DNA of 64,000 nucleotides from Caulobacter segnis (GCF_023935105.1 NZ_CP096040.1:496001-560000), one strand, 5' to 3'; positions 8,173 through 17,069 are shown, counted from the first letter of the stretch. A program made the numbers and translations. The notes: a model not told the origin generated them from the letters alone.

Positions 8173-9915
8173 CTAGAGTCCCTTGGCCACGCCCTCGCGA
8201 CGCGGATCGGCGCCGCCTTCCAGCATGCCGCCCGGACGGACGATCACGCCGTGCAGGCCGGACCCCTCGATTTGCCCGACCTTGATGTTGACGCCACGCG
8301 CGTTCAGCGCCGCCAGCATGTCCGGCCCGAACCAGTCGGCGTCGCCCGAGAACGTGTCGCCGCGCGCCACGATGTTCGGCAGCGACACGGCCTGCTGCAT
8401 ATTCAGGTTCCAGTAGAACAGCCCGACCATGGCCTTGAGATTATAGGACAGGATGGCGTTGCCGCCGGGCGAGCCTAGGGCGGCGACCAGCTTGCCCTTC
8501 TTGTCCAGCACGATCAGCGGGGCCATCGACGAGCGCGGCCGCTTGCCCGCGGCGATGGCGTTGGCGGCCGGGGCGCCGTCCTTCTCCTTCGGCGCGAACG
8601 AGAAGTCGGTCAGCTGGTTGTTCAGGAAGAAGCCGCCGACCATCCGGCCATTGCCGAAGATGCTCTCGACCGTGGTGGTCATCGAGACGACGTTGCCCTG
8701 GGGATCCACGACTACCAGGTGGGTGGTGCCGCCCGGCTCCTTGGTCATGTCGACGCCGACCTTGGGCGCGCCCTTGGGGTGGCCGAAGGGCGGGGCCTCG
8801 CCGGCCGTGTCGGTGATCAGCTTGGCGCGCTCGGCGACGTACTGGGGATCCAGCAGGCCGTCGACCGGCACGGTCACGAACGCGGGGTCGCCCACATAGC
8901 GGTCGCGGTCGGCGTACATCACGCGCTCGGCCTGGGCCAGCTGGGTCCAGGCGACCGGGTCGGTCGGGCCGCGCTTGCCGATGTCGGTGTGCTCCAGCAT
9001 CTGCAACGCCTGGATCACCGCCAGGCCCGAGGATTGCGGGTTGGGCACGCAGACGGTGTAGACCTTCCAGGGGCGGCACAGGGCTGGCGCCGAGCGCGGC
9101 TTGTAGGTCTTCAGGTCTTCCAGGGTGATGGTGCTGGGCAGGTCGCCCTGGTGCAGGCGGTCGACGATCGCCTGGGCGATCGGGCCTTCCAGGAGGGCCG
9201 AGGGGCCCTGGGCGGCGATCTTGCGCACCGTATCGGCATAGGCCGGGTTCTTCAGCACGTCGCCGGCCTGGTAGCGGGTCCCGTCAGGCTTGGTGAAGTA
9301 CTTCACCGCGTCGGGCTGGGACGGCTGGGGCGCGCGGGTGGTGCTGATCATGCCGGCCAGGCGCGGGCTGACCACGAAGCCGTCGTCGGCCAGCGTCTCG
9401 GCGTCCTTGAACAGCGCGCTCCAGGCGATCTTGCCGTGCGCCTTCTGGGCCTCGGCCAGCATGGCGACCGCCCCGGGCACCCCGGTCGAGCGGCCCGACA
9501 GCAGCGCCGTCACGAAGGGCAGGGGCTTGCCGTCGTTCCCCAGGAACATGTCCGGCCCGGCCCCGCTGGGCGCCGTCTCGCGGCCGTCATAGGCCGTCAC
9601 CTTGCCGGTCTTGGCGTCGTAGAAGACCATGAACGCGCCGCCACCCAGGCCCGAGCTCTGCGGCTCGACCAGGCCCAGCACCGCCTGGATGGCCACCGCC
9701 GCGTCGACCGCCGAGCCACCGTCGCGCAGCACGCGCAGGCCCGCCTCTACCGCCAGCGGATTGGCGGCGGCGACCATGCCCTTGCCGGCGGGCGAGGTCG
9801 AGACCGGCTTCGGCGTCGGCATGGCCAGCGGGATCGACTCCGCCAGGGCCGCGACGGGCGCGAAGGTCAGCTGGAGGGCCGCGGAGAGGGCGAGCAGGGA
9901 CACGAGACGACGCAT
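8173..9915 (-). CDS. ggt: Gamma-glutamyltransferase (periplasmic)
   Basis: A 580-residue N-terminal nucleophile hydrolase precursor. It cleaves the gamma-glutamyl bond of glutathione and transfers the glutamyl group to water or amino acids. A signal peptide is clear (residues 1 to about 26, ending AALAES). The large-subunit GGSAVDAAVAIQ and GLGGGAFM blocks precede the autoprocessing site, where the GTTH threonine near residue 395 becomes the nucleophile of the small subunit. The later PRSSMAPLI and GSPGG motifs form the oxyanion region. I used the ATG at 9915 because the signal peptide follows it directly; an upstream extension to 10059 has no similarity. It is convergent with the small gene ending at 8159. 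Confidence 0.94.
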   Translation of the reverse strand: MRRLVSLLALSAALQLTFAPVAALAESIPLAMPTPKPVSTSPAGKGMVAAANPLAVEAGLRVLRDGGSAVDAAVAIQAVLGLVEPQSSGLGGGAFMVFYDAKTGKVTAYDGRETAPSGAGPDMFLGNDGKPLPFVTALLSGRSTGVPGAVAMLAEAQKAHGKIAWSALFKDAETLADDGFVVSPRLAGMISTTRAPQPSQPDAVKYFTKPDGTRYQAGDVLKNPAYADTVRKIAAQGPSALLEGPIAQAIVDRLHQGDLPSTITLEDLKTYKPRSAPALCRPWKVYTVCVPNPQSSGLAVIQALQMLEHTDIGKRGPTDPVAWTQLAQAERVMYADRDRYVGDPAFVTVPVDGLLDPQYVAERAKLITDTAGEAPPFGHPKGAPKVGVDMTKEPGGTTHLVVVDPQGNVVSMTTTVESIFGNGRMVGGFFLNNQLTDFSFAPKEKDGAPAANAIAAGKRPRSSMAPLIVLDKKGKLVAALGSPGGNAILSYNLKAMVGLFYWNLNMQQAVSLPNIVARGDTFSGDADWFGPDMLAALNARGVNIKVGQIEGSGLHGVIVRPGGMLEGGADPRREGVAKGL

Positions 9916-10166
9916 ACGGATCCTCGACAGACGTGGGGGTGGGCCTGCCCGCCATCCCGAAAGCGCCCATGGACACCAATAGGGCGATGCTGTCACGCCC
10001 AGTTCGTCTGACGCCGGCCTCAATCCATTCGTCTGAACCCCAACCGTGCAAGGGCGCATCGCCGCGAGAACATCGATGCGCCAAACTTTTCGAAATTATC
10101 CGTCAAACCGGGCTTGCGTTCCCGGAATGACCGGGCTATCTCCCCCGCCTCGCCGCAAGGCAGTGC

Positions 10167-10243
10167 GCGCCCGTAGCTCAGCTGGATAGAGCATCAGACT
10201 ACGAATCTGAGGGTCGGACGTTCGAATCGTTCCGGGCGCGCCA
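10167..10243 (+). tRNA. tRNA-Arg (anticodon ACG)
   Basis: A 77-base cloverleaf with encoded CCA. The acceptor stem is gcgcccg pairing with cgggcgc, the D arm is gctcagctggatagagc, and the anticodon stem tcaga/tctga holds the loop ctacgaa (anticodon ACG, read as ICG after deamination). The T arm is ggacg/cgttc with loop ttcgaat. Discriminator G is followed by CCA at 10241-10243. The last codons and the stop of the minus-strand recombinase gene overlap the tRNA from its 3' end to the anticodon loop, which marks it as the integration target of the island to its right. Confidence 0.97.
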
Positions 10244-11884
10244 CTTCGGTTTAAAACTGCGAACGCCGAGAACCGCCGATTGTTCGCCCGCTGAAGCGGC
10301 CAGGGTCCTCAGCAAGTCAGTCCGATTTCCCACGATGCGCATCTCGTTTTTCGAGATGACTTCCACGCGCTGAGCCAACGCGCGCACGTGCTCGCGACGG
10401 TACTTGCCGTCCTCTCCCCGTAGCCGCTCCTTCGCGACTTCAGCGAAGCGGCCGAGAGTTTCCGGCGTGAGCATTGGCCCTAGCTTGTCGATCGCCGCTT
10501 GGGCCCGGTCAGCGTCTGCGCGGGCCTCGTCGCGGATGATCGCCAGCTCCCTCATCCGATCCTTGAAGTCTTGGTCCTCAGTCGAGGCGAACCCGTCCTC
10601 AAGCGCTTCATAAAGGCGCTTCAGCTTGGCCGCCGCCTGGGTAGCTCGCTGCCGCAGCTCGACGACGTGGACGCGGCGGCGGTCGATCCACTCACTCCGC
10701 TTGTCGATGACGTTGCCGAGCAGAACCTCAAGGCGCTCGGGATGGAGAAGCCGCCGCTCAAGATGCTCAACAACGGCGGCATCCAGACGCCCTTCATTGA
10801 CGGTAATGCCCTCACAGGCGGTGCTGCCCTGCCGCGCCTTCGTCGAGCAGGTGTAGTAGCGGTACTGGATGCCCGTTGAACTCCTGCCAGTGCGGAGCGT
10901 CATGGCTCCTCCGCACTTGCCGCAAAAGGCGATGCCGCCCAACAGCACCCTACTGGTCACGTGGCTGGGGTGCGTCCGCTTCCAGTGGCGCAGATGCAGC
11001 GAGTCCTGAACCGCCTGGAACTCCTCGCGCGTGACGATGGCCGGGACCTCACAGATCGCGTGCTCGGCGTCGGGTTTGCGCTTCCTGAGCTTATGGTCGG
11101 TGCGGTTGAAATGGTGCTCGCCCATGTAGGACGGGCGGTGCAGGATTTGGTGGATCGCATCGAGCCCGAACTTTCCGCCGTCGCGGGTGCGAATGTCCCG
11201 GTCGTTGAGATAGGCGGCGATCGACTTGAACCCCATCGGGCCGGAGCCGTCGGTGCCGAACAGCGCCAAGCGATAGATAAGCCTGACCTTCTCGGCGTTG
11301 ATTGGGTCGATCTCCAGTTTCTTCTTGAGCTTCGCGCCGCGCTGCTCGGCAACATAGACGCGGTAGCCGAGCGGCGGACGCGACCCGTTCCAGAACCCCT
11401 GACGGGCGTTCTCCTTCATGGCGCGAAGGGTGTGCTTGGCGTTCTCCTTCGATTGGTACTCGTCGAAGAGGGCCATGATCTTGCGCATCATCGCGCTCAT
11501 GGGATCGTCACCCAGCTCCTGGGTGATCGAGACCAGGCGTACCCCGTTCTTGGCCAGCTTGCGGATGTAGAACTCGAACTGGAACTGGTCGCGGAAGAAG
11601 CGCGAGAACGAGTGGACCAAGATCACGTCAAAGAGGGCGGGCTTGGTCAGCGCCGCTTCAATCATGGCCTGGAACGATGGGCGCTTGTCGTCTGTAGCGG
11701 TGTTGCCGGGTTCAACGAACACCTCGCCCAAGGTCCATCCCTTGCCCGCGCAGTACGCCTCCATCTGCCGGCGCTGGTCCGGGATGGAGAGGTCGCTCTC
11801 GGCTTGTCGGCCGGTTGAGACGCGGAGGTAGAGCGCCGCCCTCGACGCCATCGAGGTCGGTTCAGGCTCGATCAGTCGGCCCAT
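10199..11884 (-). CDS. Large serine recombinase (site-specific integrase)
   Basis: A 561-residue recombinase that would integrate or excise the island. The N-terminal resolvase domain has the catalytic serine in LRVSTGRQ (about Ser23) and the arginine block HSFSRFFRDQ. A recombinase domain follows (RPPLGYRV and PSYMGEHHFNR regions), then a zinc ribbon (CGKCGGAM and a later pair of cysteines) and a coiled-coil stretch near residues 400-470. The ATG at 11884 has a GGAG site eight bases upstream. The final residues (about WRARNDSNVRPSDS) and the stop are encoded by the antisense strand of tRNA-Arg, so the native C-terminus is set by the attachment site. Confidence 0.92.
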   Translation of the reverse strand: MGRLIEPEPTSMASRAALYLRVSTGRQAESDLSIPDQRRQMEAYCAGKGWTLGEVFVEPGNTATDDKRPSFQAMIEAALTKPALFDVILVHSFSRFFRDQFQFEFYIRKLAKNGVRLVSITQELGDDPMSAMMRKIMALFDEYQSKENAKHTLRAMKENARQGFWNGSRPPLGYRVYVAEQRGAKLKKKLEIDPINAEKVRLIYRLALFGTDGSGPMGFKSIAAYLNDRDIRTRDGGKFGLDAIHQILHRPSYMGEHHFNRTDHKLRKRKPDAEHAICEVPAIVTREEFQAVQDSLHLRHWKRTHPSHVTSRVLLGGIAFCGKCGGAMTLRTGRSSTGIQYRYYTCSTKARQGSTACEGITVNEGRLDAAVVEHLERRLLHPERLEVLLGNVIDKRSEWIDRRRVHVVELRQRATQAAAKLKRLYEALEDGFASTEDQDFKDRMRELAIIRDEARADADRAQAAIDKLGPMLTPETLGRFAEVAKERLRGEDGKYRREHVRALAQRVEVISKNEMRIVGNRTDLLRTLAASAGEQSAVLGVRSFKPKWRARNDSNVRPSDS

Positions 11885-11901
11885 GGGATCGTCTCCAGAT
11901 G

Positions 11902-12120
11902 TCAGGGGATGGGGCCGAAGAGCTCGTCCAGCACATCGGCGAAGAAGGCTTCAATGACCCGCACCTCCTGATCGGTGACAGGCACGAACTCGGGCCAGTC
12001 GTCGGTGATCGTGATGGAGACAGGCGGAAGCTCCCTGGCTGGTAGTTCGCCAGGGCGGTCGAAGAGGTAGTCGTAAAGGTCGGCCAACGGCTGCGGCTGG
12101 CGTTTGGAGCGATGGGCCAT
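11902..12120 (-). CDS. Small hypothetical protein preceding the recombinase
   Basis: A 72-residue protein with a basic N-terminus (AHRSKRQPQ) and an acidic C-terminus (VIEAFFADVLDELFGPIP). It ends 17 bases before the recombinase start and lies on the same strand, so the two are probably one transcript. I do not recognise a family. Its size and position would fit an accessory factor for the recombinase, such as a directionality factor, but no DNA-binding motif is visible and this is only inference. Confidence 0.5.
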   Translation of the reverse strand: MAHRSKRQPQPLADLYDYLFDRPGELPARELPPVSITITDDWPEFVPVTDQEVRVIEAFFADVLDELFGPIP

Positions 12121-12210
12121 AGGCCCAGCCTGGAACGCGCGTGCCGGATCGCAAGCACTTCGCCCATCCGTCGTGGGCCAGCGTGGAAAAACAGGCGGTC
12201 GGCGGGTCGC

Positions 12211-12717
12211 CTAGGGATGCTCGGCGCCGAACACATAGCGCGCTCCGCAGTCGGGGCACCGGCGGGCGCTGAGATCGCGTACCGCGTCCGCCACCAACGC
12301 CATAACAGGACCGCCCTGATGCGAGAGCAATCGGGCGGCGACCGCGAGCTTACTGGCGACGCCATGGAGGTCGCTCGCCTTCGTCCGGGTCAGCGCCTTG
12401 AGGCGCCGTGGTTGGAGCGCCGCGAGCGCCTTCAGCTCGAGCTCGATAGCGTCCATCTCCGGTATGTGGGCGAGCGGAGGGCGTCGGCGGGGTGGCAAGT
12501 CCGTCCATCCGGCCTCGCGGGCCGCCTCGGTCTCAAGCGCGGCCCACTGGAGGCTCAAACGGTCGATCTGAAGGTCGGTGGACATCCACTCGGCGCACTG
12601 AGCGACCAGCGAACTCGGAGGTCTCGCCTGAGCGTCTCCAAGGACTGATGACGCGACACCGGCAGCGAGCAACGTGCGGCGGGATACCTCGATCGGAACG
12701 GCTTGATCATCGGACAT
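12211..12717 (-). CDS. Hypothetical protein with Tat-like N-terminus and C-terminal CxxC
   Basis: A 168-residue protein I cannot assign. Residues 13-25 (SRRTLLAAGVASS) read like a twin-arginine leader, which would send it to the periplasm, although the stretch could also be a short hydrophobic helix. The middle is helical and rich in Ala, Leu and Arg. The C-terminus carries CPDCGARYVFG, a single CxxC knuckle. It lies 90 bases upstream of the small gene at 12120 on the same strand and may be part of the recombinase transcript. Confidence 0.5.
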   Translation of the reverse strand: MSDDQAVPIEVSRRTLLAAGVASSVLGDAQARPPSSLVAQCAEWMSTDLQIDRLSLQWAALETEAAREAGWTDLPPRRRPPLAHIPEMDAIELELKALAALQPRRLKALTRTKASDLHGVASKLAVAARLLSHQGGPVMALVADAVRDLSARRCPDCGARYVFGAEHP

Positions 12718-12846
12718 GTCGGGGCTCCCGGCGCGAGCGCTCGGTCCGATCCATGCTAAGATCGGGCGGATTCGAGTTCTGAGTGCTCAAGGATGCGCAC
12801 ATGGAACCGATTAAGTCAACACTACGTGCGCAAGGACGCTCTATCC

Positions 12847-13083
12847 GTGTCGATTATAACGCCCATGCAGCTAAAGCTTGCTCGTACGGCGCTCGGCTTG
12901 GGCGTACGCGAACTGGCCGCTGCGGCTGACGTGGCGCCATCGACGGTCCAGCGGTTTGAGTCTGGCAAAGGCGACATGCATTCACGCACTCTCGATAAGG
13001 TACAGCGGGTTCTGGAGGACGGCGGCGTGATCTTCATCAGCGCCGACTCGGCCGGCGGCCCTGGCGTGCGGCTTCGCTCGTAA
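12847..13083 (+). CDS. XRE-type helix-turn-helix regulator
   Basis: A 78-residue DNA-binding protein consisting almost only of a helix-turn-helix of the Cro/C1 type. It has MQLKLARTALGLGVRELAAA, then ADVAPSTVQRFESG as the turn and recognition helix, then a short beta tail. I used the GTG at 12847, which gives the usual SIITPMQ lead-in; the ATG at 12865 is the alternative. Small XRE proteins of this kind are common on mobile elements, where they repress integrase or toxin genes. It stands alone between a divergent and an empty region, so its target is not clear. Confidence 0.75.
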   Translation: MSIITPMQLKLARTALGLGVRELAAAADVAPSTVQRFESGKGDMHSRTLDKVQRVLEDGGVIFISADSAGGPGVRLRS

Positions 13084-13717
13084 GAGCCAGGACCTGAAAG
13101 GTCGGTGCTCGCCCTGAAGCGCTTGGAGAGCCTCTGCCGGGCGGGCTGGTGAGGGTCAAGGGCGGCTTCGCCGTCGCGCCGCGATGGCGCCAGAGGCGCC
13201 ACCCTTGACGCTCGCCAGCCCGTCCGGCCCTCGTTCCACCAGGCGCTCCAGGGCGGATTGTCTCCAGCTTGGGAAAGCGGCCTCTAGCATCTGCTTCTGT
13301 CCGCAGAGAGCGGTCTTTGGGCCCCCAAATGCGAAAGGTCCCTCTTAAGCCATTGCCGCATCTGGCGGATTTGGCCGGAGCGGGACCCTGATACGAACCC
13401 GGGTCCCGGAAATTCCTCATCACCACCAACGACATGGGCCCGAAGGGTCCCGGTCCTTTTATCTTGCCGTCGTACTTAGCCCCCCCTGATCAACCGCCCA
13501 AAGGAACTGCCCCTGCGGAGCGGTGGCCCCCGGCTAGTTGGCCCCACACGACATTGGTCCAGCCAAACTATGAGCTTCGGTCAATCGGTGCCCCGCCCCC
13601 CCCACAACTGATGCCAAGTTTGAGCGGCTTTTGGAGCCAAGATTGAGGTGACAGGATCATCGCCGATCGGTAGGTGGCTGCGGCTGCCTCCGTTCGCATT
13701 TGGGCCACCATCCTTAG
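13084..13717. other. 634-base stretch with no convincing gene
   Basis: No open frame here has plausible protein composition on either strand. The left part has an imperfect inverted repeat (listed separately). The right part (about 13380-13680) is C-rich, with runs such as ccccccc near 13593-13601, and looks like decayed sequence. The last 60 bases must contain the promoter of the Panacea-type gene starting at 13718. Confidence 0.5.
13155..13209. repeat. Imperfect inverted repeat / hairpin
   Basis: The arms gtcaagggcggc (13155-13166) and gccacccttgac (13198-13209) match at 11 of 12 positions as an inverted repeat around a 31-base, partly self-complementary centre. It lies 70 bases after the XRE gene. 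It could end that transcript as a structured terminator, but no T-run follows, so a REP-like extragenic element is equally possible. Confidence 0.5.
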
Positions 13718-14287
13718 ATGACTGATGCCACCTCCAAGTCTGCTCCTCATGACGCGCGCGGCGTAGCGAACCTTTTGTTGTTTTTTGCCGCCGAAGCTGG
13801 GGTGGCGCTCACCAACCTATCACTCCAGAAACTCGTCTACTTTGCACACGGACTGATGGTCGTTCGTCACGGCCGACCTCTTGTCGATGGCTATTTCGAG
13901 GCGTGGGAGTACGGTCCCGTCCATCCCCTCCTGTACGCATCGTTCAAGTCCGCCGGCCGAGGCGTGCTGACACAGCGTGCAGTTAAACGGGATCTACGAA
14001 CAGGCGTGACCCAAGTCGCCGCGCCGCCGGAAGACCCGGAAAGCCGGGCAGTAGTAGAGGACGTTTTTAGAGCTCTTGGCCGGCAGTCGAGCACAAGGCT
14101 GGTCAACCTTTCACACGCTAAGGGCGGCCCCTGGCACGAAGTCGTGAACGAAAGCGGAACCCGCGCGGGACTCGGGCTGCGGATATCTGATATGGTCATA
14201 AAGCAGCGATTCCACCGGCATCTAATTTCGATCGGCGCCGCCGACGAACGTGAAGGAGTGGCCTTTGACGAAATCCCGCCTGCCTGA
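13718..14287 (+). CDS. Panacea-domain (SocA/DUF4065-like) antitoxin candidate
   Basis: A 189-residue protein. Its first part fits the Panacea (SocA-like, DUF4065) domain: VANLLLFFAAEAG, LSLQKLVYFAHG near residues 38-49, then VDGYFEAWEYGPVHP, which is the typical EAW/YGPV signature. Panacea proteins are known to serve as antitoxins for many unrelated toxins. SocA of Caulobacter, the founding member, instead delivers its toxin to ClpXP. The gene overlaps the next one, so the two are translationally coupled, the arrangement expected of a toxin-antitoxin pair. The start is the ATG at 13718. Confidence 0.8.
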   Translation: MTDATSKSAPHDARGVANLLLFFAAEAGVALTNLSLQKLVYFAHGLMVVRHGRPLVDGYFEAWEYGPVHPLLYASFKSAGRGVLTQRAVKRDLRTGVTQVAAPPEDPESRAVVEDVFRALGRQSSTRLVNLSHAKGGPWHEVVNESGTRAGLGLRISDMVIKQRFHRHLISIGAADEREGVAFDEIPPA

Positions 14288-15005
14288 GACCGACTTGGCG
14301 CGTATTGCGCCTCTGCCGACTGAGGATAAATGGCGGTTGCTCAGGAATATGCGCGCAGGTTTTTCGCCGATTAGCTATCGGCCGGCGCGGCGCCATCTGG
14401 CGGACGCGCTTAGACTGCAAAAACCACTTCCATTCGATATCGATAGCCCGTCGGCTGCTCAATTGCTCGCCGCCGTGCGCGCGGATTCACGGTCAGACGT
14501 CGAGGCGGATGCCAATATCGAAGTGATCGAATTGATCATGGATTTCAGGATCAACGAAAAGATTACAGCCACCGCAGAAGATTTCGCCCCTCTCAAGCTG
14601 GCCCCCGGATACAGCGCGACCTACTGGACTAATGCGATTTTGCGCTGGGGCGACCGCCTGCTTGTCGTGAATACTGATTTCCGCAGGGGCGCGGGGTATA
14701 GCCCTCTGGGGCGGCGTTTTTCGATCTCGGTGGCGCATCAGCGCATTCGCATGATGGGAGGCGACTATGCCGAGCTGGAACTCGGCCTTCTCACCTTTCC
14801 CGGTCGCAAGCATCAGCCTCGGTCCATCCAACTTTCAGTCCCTCAGGTTGAGCTCTTCTCCTACGAGGAACTCGTGGAAATGACGGGGGAAACTCTGGCT
14901 ATCTGGGATCAGGTCTGCGAGGAAAAAGCGGCCTCTAGCCGCAGGCGCGCAGCAAATGACGACGGCCCGCTTTTCAGCGAGCATCTCTTTGGTGGCGTTG
15001 GCTAG
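14265..15005 (+). CDS. Unrecognised partner of the Panacea gene (candidate toxin)
   Basis: A 246-residue protein of no family I recognise. I chose the TTG at 14265 because an AAGGAG site (14253-14258) lies six bases upstream; a GTG at 14250 is the alternative. The start lies inside the upstream Panacea gene. The N-terminal half is basic and helical. The middle (DFAPLKLAPGYSATYWTNAI, then the RWGDRLLVVNTDF region) looks like a beta-rich core. The C-terminus is charged and low in complexity. No nuclease, kinase or ADP-ribosyltransferase motif is obvious. Its role as toxin is inferred only from the coupling. Confidence 0.7.
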   Translation: MTKSRLPETDLARIAPLPTEDKWRLLRNMRAGFSPISYRPARRHLADALRLQKPLPFDIDSPSAAQLLAAVRADSRSDVEADANIEVIELIMDFRINEKITATAEDFAPLKLAPGYSATYWTNAILRWGDRLLVVNTDFRRGAGYSPLGRRFSISVAHQRIRMMGGDYAELELGLLTFPGRKHQPRSIQLSVPQVELFSYEELVEMTGETLAIWDQVCEEKAASSRRRAANDDGPLFSEHLFGGVG

Positions 15006-15223
15006 AAGCAGCTAGGACGCTCGTAGATCGATCGCGCTATGGTGCTTGATACGGCGCGAGGATTCAGACATGGTTAACCCGAGTTAACACACGGCTTGCA
15101 TCCTTGTGTTTATATTCGCTTCGTTCGCGTAGCTGCGCTTACGGCTTGACCCGTGATGCGTGGAACCATATTTACGCGCGCCGATTTTATCCTGGCGCGT
15201 TCGAACGCTTGGCTCGAAGGCAC

Positions 15224-15496
15224 ATGAACGAAGTTATGAAGATTGTGGGGATTCTCGTGGTAGGCACATTTGCCGTCGCGAGCCTGCGTCTGATGCTCGA
15301 CATGATCCGCACCGGTGTCAGCCGGGTACGAGAAGCGCGCGAAGAGGGAAGCGGAATTTCCCAAAAGTGGCGCGGAGAACTCTCTGGCGGCCAGCGTAAA
15401 CCTAGCACGGCTCGGGCACACGGACTGCACATGACTGTGCGGGGCGGTACGGTTTACTATCGCGAAAAGTCCGTTATGGCTAAGGAAGTCGCCTAG
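15224..15496 (+). CDS. Small single-pass membrane protein (uncertain)
   Basis: A 90-residue frame. It starts with a probable membrane helix (residues about 5-24, VMKIVGILVVGTFAVASLRL) followed by a basic, cytoplasm-type tail ending SVMAKEVA. The ATG at 15224 has a gaagg ribosome-binding-like site just upstream. I do not recognise it. It precedes the larger membrane protein gene by 45 bases on the same strand and could be translated with it. The short length and absence of a family keep confidence low. Confidence 0.4.
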   Translation: MNEVMKIVGILVVGTFAVASLRLMLDMIRTGVSRVREAREEGSGISQKWRGELSGGQRKPSTARAHGLHMTVRGGTVYYREKSVMAKEVA

Positions 15497-15541
15497 TAGA
15501 ACTAGATACATCTGCGCGGCGGAAGGGGAGCCACGCGATAG

Positions 15542-17032
15542 ATGGATCGTCATACCAGCCCGCTGTTGACAGCTCGCAAGGTATTCGCTGCTTGGGTCCC
15601 GACGATTACGGGCCAGCTCTCGTTCAGCATGATCGGCCTGGGGACTGGCGCCCGCTGCGTTACAGCGAACTACGAGTGCCCCGACCCCGCCTCTCCAAGG
15701 GTGCCAGTACGCAACGTCGCCATCGCTATGCGGCGGCAGACGAAAGACCTTCCATTCAATTTCTGGCCCATCCCTTGGTTTAAGCCCAGCACTGGCGCCG
15801 AATTTATTCTAGTCGCGCAATCCGCACCGGCAATGAGGCCGAAGCCCGAGGCGCCACTGAACGATGGCCACTTCGCCACTCACCGAGATGATATCGGGGT
15901 CCTCAGGGGACGGGTTATCGTCATACCCTACCACGCTGACGAGCGCGCGGCCTGCGAACAGCTCGTCGATAATGTTCGCCTAGCCATCGGCCGAGCCGCC
16001 GACGCGTCGCCGCGTGGAGGTTTGTGCACGACCGAGTTTGTGGGAGATAAGATAGATACGCTCCTTCTTGAGGCAGGGAAAAAGCAAATCGCTTCCATTT
16101 CGTGGCCGTTCGAATTGTTTCGAACTGGGGAGCTTCGCGTCGGAATCACCGACGCAACCGGCGCTGTATCGGAGCATACAGGGTCTATAGATGAGGATCG
16201 TTTCGACGAACTACTCTTAAATCAGGTATACTATTTCATAAAAGATGTCTCACATCGCCATTATCATCACCGCGACTCTTCAGATAACCTCCTCCCAATC
16301 GTCGAGGTCAAAGACGGAGATGACGAAGCGTGGAGGCGCGAAACGCTGTGGGCGCTAACACGATCAGTTCTTGAGCTCCGACGCCGGAAAAGGCTCGCGG
16401 GACATAAGAACGCGGTAGGCATCCTCGCCTATGCCGAAGCATTCCAAGGCACGCTCGCGCGCGTCCGCCGGTTTGACGAAAAATTCGCACCGAGCGAACT
16501 AGGGCAATCCTATAATTTCGATCATACCCGCGCCTCCTTGGAGGCTACTATAGATGAGAGAGCATACACTACATCGTTTTGGGCTCAGCTACAGGCATTC
16601 TACATTGCAACTGCTGTAGCAGCGGCGGCGCTCTGGATAGCTGCCGTACAAATTAAGGATTCTGCCTGCGTCAAGATTGGCCCATCGTGCGTCGCTCCAA
16701 GAGTTCCGAGTTGGGTTGCATGGTCCATTCGCACTGCGATTGAGCGGCCAGTTTGGTTACTTGCTGCAGTTTTTATTGTTGCAATGCTTCATCTTGAATT
16801 CTCGCGCCGCTCTCTAAAGAATATCGATGCAGTTCGTTCGTTTTCTGAATTTGTGAATGGATGGGCTGACGCAATTGGAGCGACTGTAAGCCGCTGGGCG
16901 CGAAAGCGGCATCCCATTTGGGGTGACCAGCTTGGCGCCCTGGTAGCGACCGGCATGACATTGCTGTTCGTCTTGTTCATTGGTTACATTCTAGGTCTGC
17001 TTTTTGGCCTCTGGAATTGGCCCTTGTCGTAG
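15542..17032 (+). CDS. Unrecognised protein with large soluble domain and three C-terminal membrane helices
   Basis: A 496-residue protein without a recognised family. Residues 1 to about 330 look soluble. They contain a histidine-rich segment KDVSHRHYHHRDSSDNLLP near 235-255, preceded by a helix (LLLNQVYYFI), and a basic segment LELRRRKRLAGHKN. Three hydrophobic segments follow, near residues 340-362, 395-416 and 465-490, so the soluble part is probably cytoplasmic and tethered to the inner membrane. Base composition around 16200-16900 is less GC-rich than the backbone, consistent with recent acquisition. The next gene, a GIY-YIG-like nuclease, starts 37 bases downstream on the same strand, so the two may work together. 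Confidence 0.75.
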   Translation: MDRHTSPLLTARKVFAAWVPTITGQLSFSMIGLGTGARCVTANYECPDPASPRVPVRNVAIAMRRQTKDLPFNFWPIPWFKPSTGAEFILVAQSAPAMRPKPEAPLNDGHFATHRDDIGVLRGRVIVIPYHADERAACEQLVDNVRLAIGRAADASPRGGLCTTEFVGDKIDTLLLEAGKKQIASISWPFELFRTGELRVGITDATGAVSEHTGSIDEDRFDELLLNQVYYFIKDVSHRHYHHRDSSDNLLPIVEVKDGDDEAWRRETLWALTRSVLELRRRKRLAGHKNAVGILAYAEAFQGTLARVRRFDEKFAPSELGQSYNFDHTRASLEATIDERAYTTSFWAQLQAFYIATAVAAAALWIAAVQIKDSACVKIGPSCVAPRVPSWVAWSIRTAIERPVWLLAAVFIVAMLHLEFSRRSLKNIDAVRSFSEFVNGWADAIGATVSRWARKRHPIWGDQLGALVATGMTLLFVLFIGYILGLLFGLWNWPLS

Positions 17033-17069
17033 CGCTCGAGCCGGGCGTCCACCTGAGGGGGAGGCCTCG

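Noticed and set aside
9916..10059. Longer N-terminus for gamma-glutamyltransferase
   Set aside because: The extension has no similarity and would bury the signal peptide, which begins cleanly at the ATG at 9915.
13434..13646. A 70-codon plus-strand frame in the empty stretch
   Set aside because: Proline-rich low-complexity product from a C-rich region, no ribosome-binding site and no family.
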